DNA of 35,992 nucleotides, from assembly GCA_041744795.1 (NCBI GenBank), contig JBGTKD010000021.1:1-35992 (forward strand), read 5' to 3'. The DNA is from DATHWB01 sp041744795 (lineage in GTDB: Bacteria; Actinomycetota; Acidimicrobiia; Spongiisociales; ZC4RG35). Below are positions 7,410 through 16,246 of this stretch, one piece after another. The notes beneath the pieces were generated by a model, which worked only from the letters and a program-made list of their open reading frames with translations, was not told the origin of the DNA and did no database searches. The stretch's first letter is position 1. Each line of letters opens with the position of its first letter. Position numbers and translations under genes: made by a program.

Positions 7410-8288
7410 ATGCACCCCTTCGGCCGAGTTCTGACCGCCATGATCACGCCTTTCAACCAAGGGGCGGTTGATCACGACACCGCTTTCCGCCTCGCCAGGC
7501 ATCTGGTCGACAACGGGTCAGATGGGCTCGTCGTCAGTGGGACAACGGGGGAGTCACCGACGCTCAGTGCCGATGAGAAGGTGGCGCTGTTCGCCACGGT
7601 CAAGCGTGCTGTCGGGGACCGAGCAGCGGTTGTAGCGGGAACTGGCACTTACAACACCGCCGAGTCTGTCGAACTCTCTAAGAGGGCTGCAGAGGTGGGA
7701 GCCGACGGGTTGTTGGCGGTCACGCCCTATTACTCCAAGCCCGAACAGCGCGGACTGGTGGCGCATTTCACCGCGATCGCAGACTCCACCGACCTCCCGG
7801 TTCTCTTGTACAACATCCCCGGCCGGACGGCGCGTCTGATCGAGATTCGGACGCTGGCTGAGTTGGCTCGCCACGAGAGAATCGTTGCGGTGAAGGATGC
7901 CGTGATGGACATCGACCACACGTCCGAGGTGTGCAGGACCATCCCGGAACTAGCCGTCTACTCAGGCCAGGACTCGTTCACTTGGCCGATGATGGCCGTG
8001 GGGGCGATCGGGGTCGTGTCCGTTATCTCCCACCTGGCCGGTCGTCAGGTTCGGGCGATGGTCGATGCTGCTCTCGACGGTGACATGACCAAGGCCCGCG
8101 AGATTCATCGATTGCTTCTTCCCCTCTGCTGGTCGTGTTTCCTGGAGTCGAACCCCGGGCCGGTACGCTCAGCGATGACGCGCTGGTGGGAGCCTGTTGG
8201 ACCTCCCCGACTCCCTGTCCTCGAGGCCAGTGACGAAACCATGGCGGCCATCGAAGCCGCCCTCATCCATCTTCAGGAGAACTCATGA
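7410..8288 (+). CDS. dapA: 4-hydroxy-tetrahydrodipicolinate synthase
   Basis: 292-residue class I aldolase-fold enzyme that condenses pyruvate with aspartate semialdehyde, the entry step of diaminopimelate/lysine synthesis. Visible are the GTTGE loop (44-48), the catalytic Tyr in LLYNIPGRT (Tyr134) and the Schiff-base Lys in VAVKDAVMD (Lys162). Length matches the family. ATG 7410 gives the usual MHPFGRVLTAMITPF beginning. The stop overlaps the RNase J start (ATGA), the dapA-rnj arrangement known across actinobacteria. Identification rests on complete motifs; closely related N-acetylneuraminate lyase-type enzymes are less likely given the context. Confidence 0.96.
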   Translation: MHPFGRVLTAMITPFNQGAVDHDTAFRLARHLVDNGSDGLVVSGTTGESPTLSADEKVALFATVKRAVGDRAAVVAGTGTYNTAESVELSKRAAEVGADGLLAVTPYYSKPEQRGLVAHFTAIADSTDLPVLLYNIPGRTARLIEIRTLAELARHERIVAVKDAVMDIDHTSEVCRTIPELAVYSGQDSFTWPMMAVGAIGVVSVISHLAGRQVRAMVDAALDGDMTKAREIHRLLLPLCWSCFLESNPGPVRSAMTRWWEPVGPPRLPVLEASDETMAAIEAALIHLQENS

Positions 8289-9922
8289 GCGTCCGTGTCA
8301 CCTTCCTAGGCGGTCTGGGCGAAATCGGTCGTAACTGTGCGGCGATCGAAATCGAAGGAAAGATTTGCCTCGTCGACGTCGGTCTGATGTTCCCCGAAGA
8401 AGACATGCTTGGTGTCGACCTGGTGTTTCCTGATTGGTCCTGGCTCATCGAGCGGAAAGAGGACGTGCAGTTCGTCCTTCTGACTCATGGCCATGAGGAC
8501 CATATGGGCGCCCTCGGATATTTCCTGCGTGATATCAACGTGCCCGTCTACGGCACCAAGCTGGCGTTGGAAATCTGCAAGGGCCGGGTCGAAGAGTTGG
8601 GGATCGACGCCGAGCTCCATCCTGTCGACTTCGGAGATTGGAAGAAGCACGGTCCGTTCAAGTTTCGACTGATCCAGGTGAGCCACTCCGTTCCGGACGC
8701 TGCCGGTGTGGTGTTCGATACTCCGGAGGGTTATGTAATCCACTCAGGGGACTTCAAGCTGGATCCGACTCCCATCGATGCCAACCCCACTGACCTGCCG
8801 ACGTTCGCCGAGTTCGGCCGGCTGGGTGTGCGTCTCCTTTTGTCTGACTCCACAAACGCAGAGCGACCGGGTTTTGTGCCCTCCGAGTCCTCCCTGGCCG
8901 ACCCGATTCGAGACATCGTCCGCGACGCACCGGGGCGCGTCATCGCCGCGTGTTTCAGCTCCCACATCCATCGCGTGCAGCAGATCGCCGACGCCGGGAT
9001 ATCGACCGGACGCAAAGTGGCGTTCTTCGGTCGGTCGATGCACCGCAATACAGAGGTTGGCCTCGAACTTGGGGTGCTCGATCTACCAAAGGGCAGCGTC
9101 GTTGACATCAAGGAACTCGTGAACCTCCCGGCCGACCAGCAGCTGCTCATCACGACAGGCAGCCAGGGAGAGCCGTTCGCCGCCCTCTCCCTGATGGCCC
9201 AGGGCCGTCACAAGTTTGTCGATCTGGAACCCGAAGACACGGTTCTGATATCTGCCACGCCGATTCCGGGCAACGAGACAGCCGTGTCGAAGGTCATCTC
9301 GCGCCTGACCCGTCGCGGAGCAACGGTCTTTCACGGCAGGAACGCCGACGTCCACGTATCTGGCCATGCTGCCCGTGAGGAGCTACTCACCTTCCTCAAC
9401 GTCGTCCGACCCCAGGCGTTTGTCCCAATCCACGGCGAGTACCGGCACCTGCATGCTCACGCTGCCTTGGCCCGCAAGATGGGGGTGCCCAAGGTCGACG
9501 TTCTCGAGGACGGCGACGCGGTGGTGATCGACGGCGACCGCACCATGGTGGAACGCCGGGCGGTTCCTGCGAGTTACGTCTACTTCGACGGGGCAGGCGT
9601 CGGCGACGTCAAGCGGGGCGTACTGCGGGACCGCTCGCGTCTCGCAGACGAAGGCGTGGTCGTTGTCACTGTCGGCATCGAGCGCTCTACCGGCTCGATC
9701 GTCTTCGGCCCCGACTTGGACAGCCACGGTCTCATGGACGACCCCAGCGTGATCCTGGCGAAGGCGGCCGATGCCGTGCGTGAGGAAGTGGAGCGGAGGG
9801 CTTCTGACGGGTCTTTCGACCACGCCGCAATGCAGAAGGCGGTCAGACAGGCGGCGGCCACGGTCATCCGAGCCGAGACCACACGCAAGCCTGTGATCCT
9901 CCCGGTTGTTCTCGACGTATGA
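8285..9922 (+). CDS. rnj: Ribonuclease J
   Basis: 545-residue metallo-beta-lactamase/beta-CASP nuclease with 5'-3' exoribonuclease and endonuclease activity in mRNA decay and rRNA processing. The zinc motif HGHEDH (68-73) is complete. The HSGDFKLD segment, the LSDSTNAERPG segment typical of RNase J, a beta-CASP domain (about 210-350) and the PIHGEYRHLHAHA motif follow, then a C-terminal domain. No membrane segment. Start ATG 8285 overlaps the dapA stop by 4 nt and its own stop overlaps the downstream lipoprotein start by 4 nt, so the three genes are translationally coupled. RNase Y is also encoded in this window (27585-29126), giving this genome both enzymes. Confidence 0.97.
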   Translation: MSVRVTFLGGLGEIGRNCAAIEIEGKICLVDVGLMFPEEDMLGVDLVFPDWSWLIERKEDVQFVLLTHGHEDHMGALGYFLRDINVPVYGTKLALEICKGRVEELGIDAELHPVDFGDWKKHGPFKFRLIQVSHSVPDAAGVVFDTPEGYVIHSGDFKLDPTPIDANPTDLPTFAEFGRLGVRLLLSDSTNAERPGFVPSESSLADPIRDIVRDAPGRVIAACFSSHIHRVQQIADAGISTGRKVAFFGRSMHRNTEVGLELGVLDLPKGSVVDIKELVNLPADQQLLITTGSQGEPFAALSLMAQGRHKFVDLEPEDTVLISATPIPGNETAVSKVISRLTRRGATVFHGRNADVHVSGHAAREELLTFLNVVRPQAFVPIHGEYRHLHAHAALARKMGVPKVDVLEDGDAVVIDGDRTMVERRAVPASYVYFDGAGVGDVKRGVLRDRSRLADEGVVVVTVGIERSTGSIVFGPDLDSHGLMDDPSVILAKAADAVREEVERRASDGSFDHAAMQKAVRQAAATVIRAETTRKPVILPVVLDV

Positions 9923-10368
9923 GCCGACTGGTGGGCCTCATCGGCCTGCTGGTGTTAGCGGCCTGCTCGAGCGCGGCGGTGGTGGGCCCATACCCTGGCG
10001 AGCCGTTCGTCGACACTCTGGGCGAGACGATTCCATTTGAACGCGTTGCTCTCTACGCAGACGACTGTCCGGGACGCGAATCCGGAGCGTTCCTGGATGT
10101 GATGTGGCCCCTCGCAGGGGTGCCTGGAGTCGAACCCGAAATGCGTCGCTACGTGCGCGATCCAGGGCAGGTGATGTCGAGCAGGCAACTGCTCGCCCCG
10201 TATGACAGCGCGAGCTCCCTGCCACGCGAAGCCCTGTTCACCGGCTTGGCCAGCGGGCCTTTCCAGCTGTGGGTTGCGGCTGATGTCGACATCTACCTCT
10301 ACCTCGTGGACGGCTCGCGGGTGGAAGCGCTGCCTCGCGCTGCCGACGAGGATGTTCCCTGCGCCTGA
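9919..10368 (+). CDS. Small secreted lipoprotein of unknown function
   Basis: 149 residues with a short hydrophobic signal and lipobox LAAC, Cys16 being the predicted lipid-modified residue. The mature part (about 133 residues) is mixed alpha/beta with two further Cys at 50 and 148 that could form a disulfide outside the membrane. I recognise no domain. It starts within the RNase J stop (ATGA overlap), so expression is tied to dapA-rnj, which is odd for an exported protein. A strong GC-rich inverted repeat follows 12 nt after its stop. Confidence 0.75.
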   Translation: MSRLVGLIGLLVLAACSSAAVVGPYPGEPFVDTLGETIPFERVALYADDCPGRESGAFLDVMWPLAGVPGVEPEMRRYVRDPGQVMSSRQLLAPYDSASSLPREALFTGLASGPFQLWVAADVDIYLYLVDGSRVEALPRAADEDVPCA

Positions 10369-10380
10369 GGTTTTCGCGCG

Positions 10381-10403
10381 CTCCGCGCGATCGTCGCGCG
10401 GAG
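10381..10403. terminator. Perfect 10-bp inverted repeat, possible terminator after the dapA-rnj-lipoprotein operon
   Basis: CTCCGCGCGA and TCGCGCGGAG are exact inverse complements separated by TCG. The hairpin is very GC-rich and lies 12 nt past the lipoprotein stop, but no T-tract follows on the plus strand, so intrinsic termination is uncertain. TTTT directly precedes the repeat region, not follows it. A protein-binding site upstream of ftsK is an alternative. Confidence 0.45.
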
Positions 10404-10429
10404 AGTCACTGGAACCGCGGACCATCTGA

Positions 10430-10435
10430 TAACCT
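10430..10435 (+). promoter_or_regulatory. Putative -10 box (TAACCT) of ftsK, leaderless arrangement
   Basis: TAACCT ends 9 nt before the ftsK ATG and no Shine-Dalgarno sequence is present. No recognisable -35 box. Confidence 0.35.
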
Positions 10436-10444
10436 TTCTCCCAC

Positions 10445-12718
10445 ATGGCCAAGAAGACTCCCGCCCGTAGGGGAACCACGGGGCGGAAACGGGTGTCATC
10501 GAAGCGCACAACTCGAAGCTCGACAGCTCCTAAGAGGGGGCGGACGACCGTCACGCTGGCGACCGTCCGAAACTTCTTGAGGCAACGACTGGGCGGCCAG
10601 GCAGACGATGTCTGGGGCTTGGTTCTCATCGTCGTCGCCACCCTCGTCACCCTCTCCTTCTTCGGTCAGGCCGGGCCGGCCGGCCACTGGATCGACGTAG
10701 CGCTCTCCTGGTTGTTCGGGATCTGGTCATATGCCATACCGCCGATGCTCGTCGGTATCGGACTCGCTCTCGCTCTCGGCAGGCGAACCGATGGAACACC
10801 CCGTTTTGTACTTGGCGCGCTGGCTGTCTTCGTCGGATCGCTGGCCATGTTCCACCTCCTGACCGGCGCGGTGTCTCTGGCCGAAAGTGTCGAGCTCGTC
10901 GAGCGCCGGGGCGGTGCTGTTGGCTCATTGATGGCGTTCCCGTTGCGTCGACTGCTGGGTATCTGGGGAGCGTTCGTCATCCTCACAGCGTTCATCGCCA
11001 TGGGCGTTCTGGTCGTTACCAGGACTTCGGTCCGTGAGTTGGTTCTGGCTTTTGGGGAGATCTTCTCGGCATCCCGCCGGTTCGCCTCCTCGGTTCGGAC
11101 GGTTGGCTCCCAGCGTGTCGTTTCCGCACAGGCCCGACCCCGACGTCCCGCTCCACGCCACGCCGCTCCGAAACCGGCCAAGCACGCCGCCCCCAAGCCC
11201 AATTCCAAGGCCAAACCGAAGCCAGTCGTCGCCGCCCAGGTCGCTGTGCCGGTCCCGACCGGGGGCGGATATCGGCTTCCGCCGATGGAACTTCTCGAGT
11301 TCGGGGGAGGCGAAGAGACCAATCGCCGGGCGCTCGAGGACACCGCCAGGGACTTGGAGGCAACTCTCCACCAGCACGGTGTCGACGCCACCCTCACAAA
11401 GATCGTCCCTGGACCCACAGTTACCCGCTTCGAGGTGGAACTCGCCCCAGGTGTGAAGGTCAACAAGGTCTCCAACCTCGCCCACGACATCGCCTATGCC
11501 CTCGCTACACCCGATGTCCGCTTGCTGGTCCCCATCCCTGGCAAGAGCGCCATCGGCGTCGAGGTGCCGAATCGCAAGCGGCGGCTGGTGTCGCTCGGAG
11601 ACATCCTGCGTTCGCCGGAAGCCGCCAAGGAAACGCACCCGCTGACGGTGGCGGTAGGAATGGACATCAGTGGAATGCCGATGCTCCTCAACCTCTCCGA
11701 GTTGCCCCATGTGCTGATCGCCGGTGCTACCGGTGCCGGCAAGTCATCCTGCATCAACTCGCTGGTCACTTCGTTGCTGGTTCGCACGACTCCCGAAGAC
11801 GTTCGGTTGATCATGGTCGACCCCAAGCGGGTGGAATTGGGTCAGTACAACGGCGTGCCGCACTTGCTCACCCGGGTCATCACCAATCCGAAGAAGGCGA
11901 ATGACGCACTCAAATGGGCGGTCGCTGAGATGGATCGCCGCTACGACCTGCTGGCCGATGCCAAGGTCAGGGACATCGACGGATACCGCGAGAAGATCGA
12001 TGCAGGCGGTCTCGACGTCGAGCAGTTCGACAGGTTCCCCTACATCGTCGTGCTCGTCGATGAGCTCAACGACCTCATGATGGTTGCCGGTCGCGAAGTC
12101 GAGGAATCCATCGTGCGAATCGCCCAGATGGCGAGAGCGGTGGGGATCCACCTCGTACTCGCCACCCAGCGGCCGTCTGTGAACGTGATTACTGGCGTGA
12201 TTAAGGCGAATGTTCCTTCTCGCTTGGCTTTCAGCGTTGCCAGCCAGACCGACTCTCGTGTGATCCTCGATTCGTCCGGCGCCGAGAAGCTGGTCGGAAT
12301 GGGCGACATGCTCGTCGTGACAGCCAAAGAGCCGCGTCCGAGACGCATTCAGGGAGCGTTCGTCCGCGAGTCCGAGATCCACGCAGTCGTCGACTGGGTC
12401 AAGGCCCAGCAGGAAGCTCAATACAAGGATAAGGAAGTTCTTGAAGTGGCTCAGGCCGCGACCGCCGCCGCTGCCGAAGCCGCAGATGACGACGACGAGG
12501 TCATCGTCCGTCAGGCGATGGAACTCGTTGTCCGCAACCAGCTCGGTTCTACTTCCATGCTCCAGCGCAAGCTGCGCATCGGGTTTGCCCGGGCCGGGAG
12601 GGTCATGGACATACTCGAGAACCGAGGTGTCGTTGGTCCGTCGCTCGGCTCGAAGGCCCGCGAGGTTCTCATGACTGCCGACGAGCTCGACGAGATGCTC
12701 GCGGGCGCCTCGCACTGA
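10445..12718 (+). CDS. ftsK: DNA translocase FtsK/SpoIIIE
   Basis: 757-residue septal DNA pump that segregates chromosome ends during division. A basic N-terminus (about 1-45) is followed by hydrophobic helices between roughly 58 and 200 (four or more), an Ala/Pro/Lys-rich linker (about 220-265), the alpha-beta motor with Walker A GATGAGKSS (about 426-434) and Walker B VVLVDELNDLMM, and the C-terminal gamma winged helix (about 690-745, RKLRIGFARAGRVMDILE) that reads KOPS-like polar sequences. The linker is short compared with E. coli FtsK, as is usual in SpoIIIE-like members. ATG 10445 is the only sensible start. Its place between rnj and rimO is the usual actinobacterial order, except that a 10-kb carbon-metabolism block follows here. 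Confidence 0.96.
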   Translation: MAKKTPARRGTTGRKRVSSKRTTRSSTAPKRGRTTVTLATVRNFLRQRLGGQADDVWGLVLIVVATLVTLSFFGQAGPAGHWIDVALSWLFGIWSYAIPPMLVGIGLALALGRRTDGTPRFVLGALAVFVGSLAMFHLLTGAVSLAESVELVERRGGAVGSLMAFPLRRLLGIWGAFVILTAFIAMGVLVVTRTSVRELVLAFGEIFSASRRFASSVRTVGSQRVVSAQARPRRPAPRHAAPKPAKHAAPKPNSKAKPKPVVAAQVAVPVPTGGGYRLPPMELLEFGGGEETNRRALEDTARDLEATLHQHGVDATLTKIVPGPTVTRFEVELAPGVKVNKVSNLAHDIAYALATPDVRLLVPIPGKSAIGVEVPNRKRRLVSLGDILRSPEAAKETHPLTVAVGMDISGMPMLLNLSELPHVLIAGATGAGKSSCINSLVTSLLVRTTPEDVRLIMVDPKRVELGQYNGVPHLLTRVITNPKKANDALKWAVAEMDRRYDLLADAKVRDIDGYREKIDAGGLDVEQFDRFPYIVVLVDELNDLMMVAGREVEESIVRIAQMARAVGIHLVLATQRPSVNVITGVIKANVPSRLAFSVASQTDSRVILDSSGAEKLVGMGDMLVVTAKEPRPRRIQGAFVRESEIHAVVDWVKAQQEAQYKDKEVLEVAQAATAAAAEAADDDDEVIVRQAMELVVRNQLGSTSMLQRKLRIGFARAGRVMDILENRGVVGPSLGSKAREVLMTADELDEMLAGASH

Positions 12719-12723
12719 TCGGG

Positions 12724-12729
12724 TACGCT
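12724..12729 (+). promoter_or_regulatory. Putative -10 box (TACGCT) of the 2-oxoacid dehydrogenase operon
   Basis: TACGCT ends 10 nt before ATG 12740, again with no ribosome-binding sequence. Only 21 nt separate ftsK from this gene, so read-through from ftsK is also possible. Confidence 0.3.
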
Positions 12730-12739
12730 CCCGCTTCGA

Positions 12740-13777
12740 ATGCGTCAGATCCTCACTCCGTCGGGCGACCTCTCAGGCGAAGCACCTGTCGACCTCGAGA
12801 TGACGGTCCGTTTGTATCGGGCCATGGTGTTTGCGAGGGCATACGACCGTAAGTCGATGTCCCTGCAGCGCCAAGGACGCCTTGCCACCTATGCGCCATT
12901 CGAGGGTCAAGAAGCAGCCCAGGTTGGAGCGGCCGCCTCTCTTGAACCCGACGACTGGCTCGTGGCCACTTATCGCGATGCTGCCGCAATGTGGATGCAG
13001 GGTTACCCGTTGGAGCTGCTCTTTGCCGGTAGGACCGGCCACGAGGCGGGAGGCCGCCCTCCGGACCACGTGAACGTGTTGCCGCCTTCGATCACGGTCG
13101 GAGGACACATGGTGCATGCGGTTGGGCTGGCATGGGCCGAGAGGATGCGCGGATCCGCTCGAATTGCGATGACCATGTTCGGCGACGGCGCGACATCCGA
13201 AGGCGACTTCCACGAAGCGATGAACTTCGCTGGGGTCTTTGGTGTTGGGGTGGTGTTCTTCTGTCAGAACAACGGCTGGGCCATTTCGCTACCCCGGTCA
13301 GAGCAGACCGCGTCTGAGACGATCGCCGAGAAGGCCATTGCCTACGGGATGCCCGGTGTGCAAGTGGACGGAAACGACGTCTTTGCGGTCTACGAGGCGG
13401 CCACCGCGGCGGTGGCTCGGGCACGCAATGGGGAAGGCCCAACTCTCATCGAGGCGGTCACTTATCGGGTCGGCCCCCACACGACCGCTGATGATCCGGG
13501 CCGATACCGGAACTCTGACGATTCCGCAGACTGGACGAAACGCGACCCTCTGGAACGGGTACGGATCTACCTGTCCGAACACGACCGCTGGAACGAAGAG
13601 TGGCAGTCCCAGGTGGAGGAACGGACTGTCGAACAGGTGGAACAGGCAATCGCACTCGCCGAGTCCTTGTACCAGCCCGATCCCTCCCACATTTTCGATT
13701 CCATGTTCGAGTCGCCAACCGAGGTGCTGGAAGAACAGAAGGCCGAGTTGGAGGCGCTGCTGGAGGATGATCTCTGA
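12740..13777 (+). CDS. Thiamine-diphosphate-dependent 2-oxoacid dehydrogenase E1 alpha subunit
   Basis: 345-residue alpha subunit of a heterotetrameric E1 that decarboxylates a 2-oxoacid. The ThDP motif runs from GDG (148-150) to NN (177-178), and FEGQEAAQVG (54-63) and PPSITVGGHMVHAVG (115-129) are family-typical. The phosphorylation-loop region near HTTADDPGRYR is present. The substrate (pyruvate or branched-chain 2-oxoacid) cannot be decided from sequence alone: the protein has features shared by PdhA and BkdA of Gram-positive bacteria. Its stop overlaps the E1 beta start by one base (TGATG), so the subunits are made together. Confidence 0.9.
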   Translation: MRQILTPSGDLSGEAPVDLEMTVRLYRAMVFARAYDRKSMSLQRQGRLATYAPFEGQEAAQVGAAASLEPDDWLVATYRDAAAMWMQGYPLELLFAGRTGHEAGGRPPDHVNVLPPSITVGGHMVHAVGLAWAERMRGSARIAMTMFGDGATSEGDFHEAMNFAGVFGVGVVFFCQNNGWAISLPRSEQTASETIAEKAIAYGMPGVQVDGNDVFAVYEAATAAVARARNGEGPTLIEAVTYRVGPHTTADDPGRYRNSDDSADWTKRDPLERVRIYLSEHDRWNEEWQSQVEERTVEQVEQAIALAESLYQPDPSHIFDSMFESPTEVLEEQKAELEALLEDDL

Positions 13778-14754
13778 TGGCCGAGATCACTATCGCTCAG
13801 GCGCTGAACGCAGGACTGGGGAACTGTCTGGATGAATGGGATGAGGCCATCATCATGGGCGAGGACGTGGGTAGGACCGGGGGAGTGTTTCGCATCACCG
13901 ACGGCCTTCGTGAGCGCTTCGGTGCCGATCGGGTCATTGACACGCCAGTCGCTGAGTCCGGAATTGTCGGTGTCGGGTTCGGGATGGCTGTGGCGGGGAT
14001 GCGCCCCATTCTGGAAATGCAGTTCATGGGGTTTTCGTATCCGGCCTTCGATCAGGTCATCAATCATGTCGCACGGATCAGGCACCGTTCCCGTCACCGT
14101 TTTACCGCCCCGCTGGTCATCCGGATTCCCTATGGGGGTGGTATCGGGGCCGCCGAGCACCACTCGGAATCAGCCGAGGCAATCTATGCGCACACACCCG
14201 GGCTCAAAGTGGTGGTGCCGTCACGGCCGCACGACGCAAAGGGTCTGCTGCTCTCTGCGGTAGAAGATCCCGACCCAGTGATATTCCTGGAGCCGATCAG
14301 GTTGTATAGGTCGGTCAAGGAAGAAGTAAGTGAGGAATCATTCCGGGTACCGATTGGCTCGGCAGCCGTGGAGCGGGAAGGCTCAGATGTCAGTCTCATC
14401 TCATACGGGGCGATGATGCGCGAGTGCCGGCTGGCGGCCGAGCAGTTGGAGGGCGAAGGGGTGTCCGTTGAGTTGATCGACCTCCGGACGCTGGTGCCGC
14501 TGGACAGCGCCACGATCATCGAAAGCGTCGAGAAGACTGGCAGGGCGGTGGTTGTCACTGAATCGCCTCGGACAGCGGGGTTCGCCTCCGAAGTAGCGGC
14601 GCTCATCTCCGAGAGGGCCCTTTACTCGCTGCAAGCTCCGATCAAGCGGGTTACCGGCTGGGACACGGTGTTTCCCCTGAAGCGCGGCGAGTCGCTCTAC
14701 CTGCCGTCTGTGCGAAGAGTTGTTTCAGCGATCCGCGGCACCTTGGAGGACTGA
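13777..14754 (+). CDS. 2-oxoacid dehydrogenase E1 beta subunit
   Basis: 325-residue partner of the preceding E1 alpha protein. The N-terminal half has the pyrimidine-binding domain with MGEDVGRTGGVFRIT (about 27-41), the conserved EMQFMGFSYPAFDQ stretch and RIPYGGGIGAAEHHSES (about 108-124). The C-terminal half (about 200-325) is the transketolase C-domain with LIDLRTLVPLD. Length and motifs match PdhB/BkdB. ATG 13777 overlaps the alpha-subunit stop, and the E2 gene starts one base after this stop. Substrate ambiguity is the same as for the alpha subunit. Confidence 0.92.
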   Translation: MAEITIAQALNAGLGNCLDEWDEAIIMGEDVGRTGGVFRITDGLRERFGADRVIDTPVAESGIVGVGFGMAVAGMRPILEMQFMGFSYPAFDQVINHVARIRHRSRHRFTAPLVIRIPYGGGIGAAEHHSESAEAIYAHTPGLKVVVPSRPHDAKGLLLSAVEDPDPVIFLEPIRLYRSVKEEVSEESFRVPIGSAAVEREGSDVSLISYGAMMRECRLAAEQLEGEGVSVELIDLRTLVPLDSATIIESVEKTGRAVVVTESPRTAGFASEVAALISERALYSLQAPIKRVTGWDTVFPLKRGESLYLPSVRRVVSAIRGTLED

Positions 14755-14755
14755 C

Positions 14756-15931
14756 ATGGCCTATGAGTTCCGACTACCAGATATCGGCGAAGGTCTTGCG
14801 GAAGCAGAGATCGTCGAGTGGCGGGTAGCAGTGGGTGACACGGTCGCGATGGATGAGGTCGTCGTCGATGTGGAGACCGATAAGGCCGTCGTCGAGATCC
14901 CGATACCGGTGGCAGGCACGGTCCTGTACCTGGCCGAAGACCAGGTCGTCGAGGTCGGTGCGATTCTCGTGGTGATCGGTGAAGAAGGAGAGGTCTGGCC
15001 GGCAGAACCTGAACCGAAGACTTCATCAGGCGATGCCGCTCCGATTGTCGGAACCCTCGATACCGCAGTAACGACATTGTCATCGAGGTCTGAAGAACCT
15101 TCGGCTTTGCCGGTTGTCCGGAAACTCGCAAAGGAAATGGGAGTGGACGTCGCAACAGTGCGTGGCACCGGTCCGCAAGGGCGTGTTACCCGTGACGATG
15201 TACTCGCCGCAGCCGGGCAGCCGGCAGCCAGGGGAGTTGAGGATCCACGTCCATTGGGCGGGGAAGGGCGACCGCTATCTCGAATCCGCCGAGCAGTCGC
15301 CGACCACATGACAAAATCGTGGACGGAGATCCCCCACGTGACGGCTTTCGCCGAAGTCGATGCCACGCGGCTCCTGGAGGTCAAGAAGGCGCTGACGAAG
15401 CGATCCGGTGTCACGGTCTCCATCGATGCCCTCGTGGCAAAGGGTGTGATACCGGCTCTTCGGATCCACCCCGACTTCAACGCCCGTCTCGATGGCGACA
15501 CAGTCATAGATAACGAGCGCTTCGACATCGGACTGGCAGTGGACACTCCGGATGGGCTGATGGTGGTCACGGTCCGCGACGTTGGGTCCAAGTCGCTGGC
15601 CGAGGTTTCAACCGAGATCGCCGCCCTGGCTGCCGCAGCCAAGGACCGTAAGGCAACCCCAGATCAGCGTCAGACATTCACCGTGTCGAATATTGGTGCT
15701 CTCGGCGGGGGATACGGAACGCCGATCGTGCCTTACGGAACGACTGCGATCCTGTCGGTAGGGCGGGCCGTCGACAAACCGGTGGTCCGCGACGGGGCTG
15801 TGGTGATCGCCCCGATGATGCCCATGTCGCTGGCGTATGACCACCGACTGATAGACGGAGGAGAAGGGCGCCGATTTCTGGCGATGGTCATCGAGAATTT
15901 GGCCGAGCCGGCCCTGTTCTTGGCTGACTGA
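14756..15931 (+). CDS. 2-oxoacid dehydrogenase E2 component (dihydrolipoyl acyltransferase)
   Basis: 391 residues in the usual order: one lipoyl domain (1-78, lipoylated Lys43 in TDKA), a Pro/Ser linker, a peripheral-subunit-binding domain (about 116-154, VRKLAKEMGVDVATVRGTG) and a catalytic acyltransferase domain (about 170-391). The active site DHRLIDGG near the C-terminus supplies the catalytic His (about 363) and Asp (about 367). ATG 14756 has GGAGG about 7 nt upstream. No E3 (lipoamide dehydrogenase) gene follows, so E3 must be encoded elsewhere. The single lipoyl domain is consistent with either a pyruvate or a branched-chain complex. Confidence 0.93.
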   Translation: MAYEFRLPDIGEGLAEAEIVEWRVAVGDTVAMDEVVVDVETDKAVVEIPIPVAGTVLYLAEDQVVEVGAILVVIGEEGEVWPAEPEPKTSSGDAAPIVGTLDTAVTTLSSRSEEPSALPVVRKLAKEMGVDVATVRGTGPQGRVTRDDVLAAAGQPAARGVEDPRPLGGEGRPLSRIRRAVADHMTKSWTEIPHVTAFAEVDATRLLEVKKALTKRSGVTVSIDALVAKGVIPALRIHPDFNARLDGDTVIDNERFDIGLAVDTPDGLMVVTVRDVGSKSLAEVSTEIAALAAAAKDRKATPDQRQTFTVSNIGALGGGYGTPIVPYGTTAILSVGRAVDKPVVRDGAVVIAPMMPMSLAYDHRLIDGGEGRRFLAMVIENLAEPALFLAD

Positions 15932-15943
15932 CTCCGGTCAGTC
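15926..15943. terminator. Bidirectional hairpin spanning both convergent stop codons
   Basis: GACTGAC and GTCAGTC form an exact 7-bp stem with loop TCCG. The E2 stop (15929-15931) lies in the left arm and the stop of the minus-strand 102-codon gene (15938-15940) in the right arm. No T-tract follows on either strand. Confidence 0.4.
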
Positions 15944-16246
15944 CTGGACTTCGTTGGCCCTGAGTAGTTGGGCCATACGACGGCGCAGGGGGGGAGGAGC
16001 CTGGCGCAGTCCGACTTCCAGAGCGAATTCGGCGTCGCGGGTCAGGTCGAGCACGATTTCCTCGCCTTCGGCGCGGAGGTGGATTCCGTCCACGTCGGCG
16101 TTTATTCGGACCTCTTGCCGGGTCCAGTCGGCGATTTCCAGATCGCCGGCCACAATTCCGAGCCGGTCGTCCCGCAGATCGATCACGACGGGAATTCCCG
16201 GACCGTCGTCTCCCCGCATTCTGAGCGAAGCCTCGTAGCTGCTCAC
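15938..16246 (-). CDS. Small conserved-looking protein co-translated with the RamB-like regulator
   Basis: 102 residues, acidic and Arg-rich, probably beta-rich in the first two-thirds (alternating VVIDLRDDRLGIVAGDL and RINADVDGIHL patterns) with a helical tail from LRRRMAQLLRANE. The start is GTG 16246 because it overlaps the upstream gene's TGA (GTGA) and is preceded at 7 nt by GAGGAGG; an in-frame start 27 nt further upstream is less likely. I do not recognise the family. The tight coupling to the ramB-like gene suggests a functional link, for instance as a small regulatory partner, but that is inference. Confidence 0.65.
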   Translation of the reverse strand: MSSYEASLRMRGDDGPGIPVVIDLRDDRLGIVAGDLEIADWTRQEVRINADVDGIHLRAEGEEIVLDLTRDAEFALEVGLRQAPPPLRRRMAQLLRANEVQD

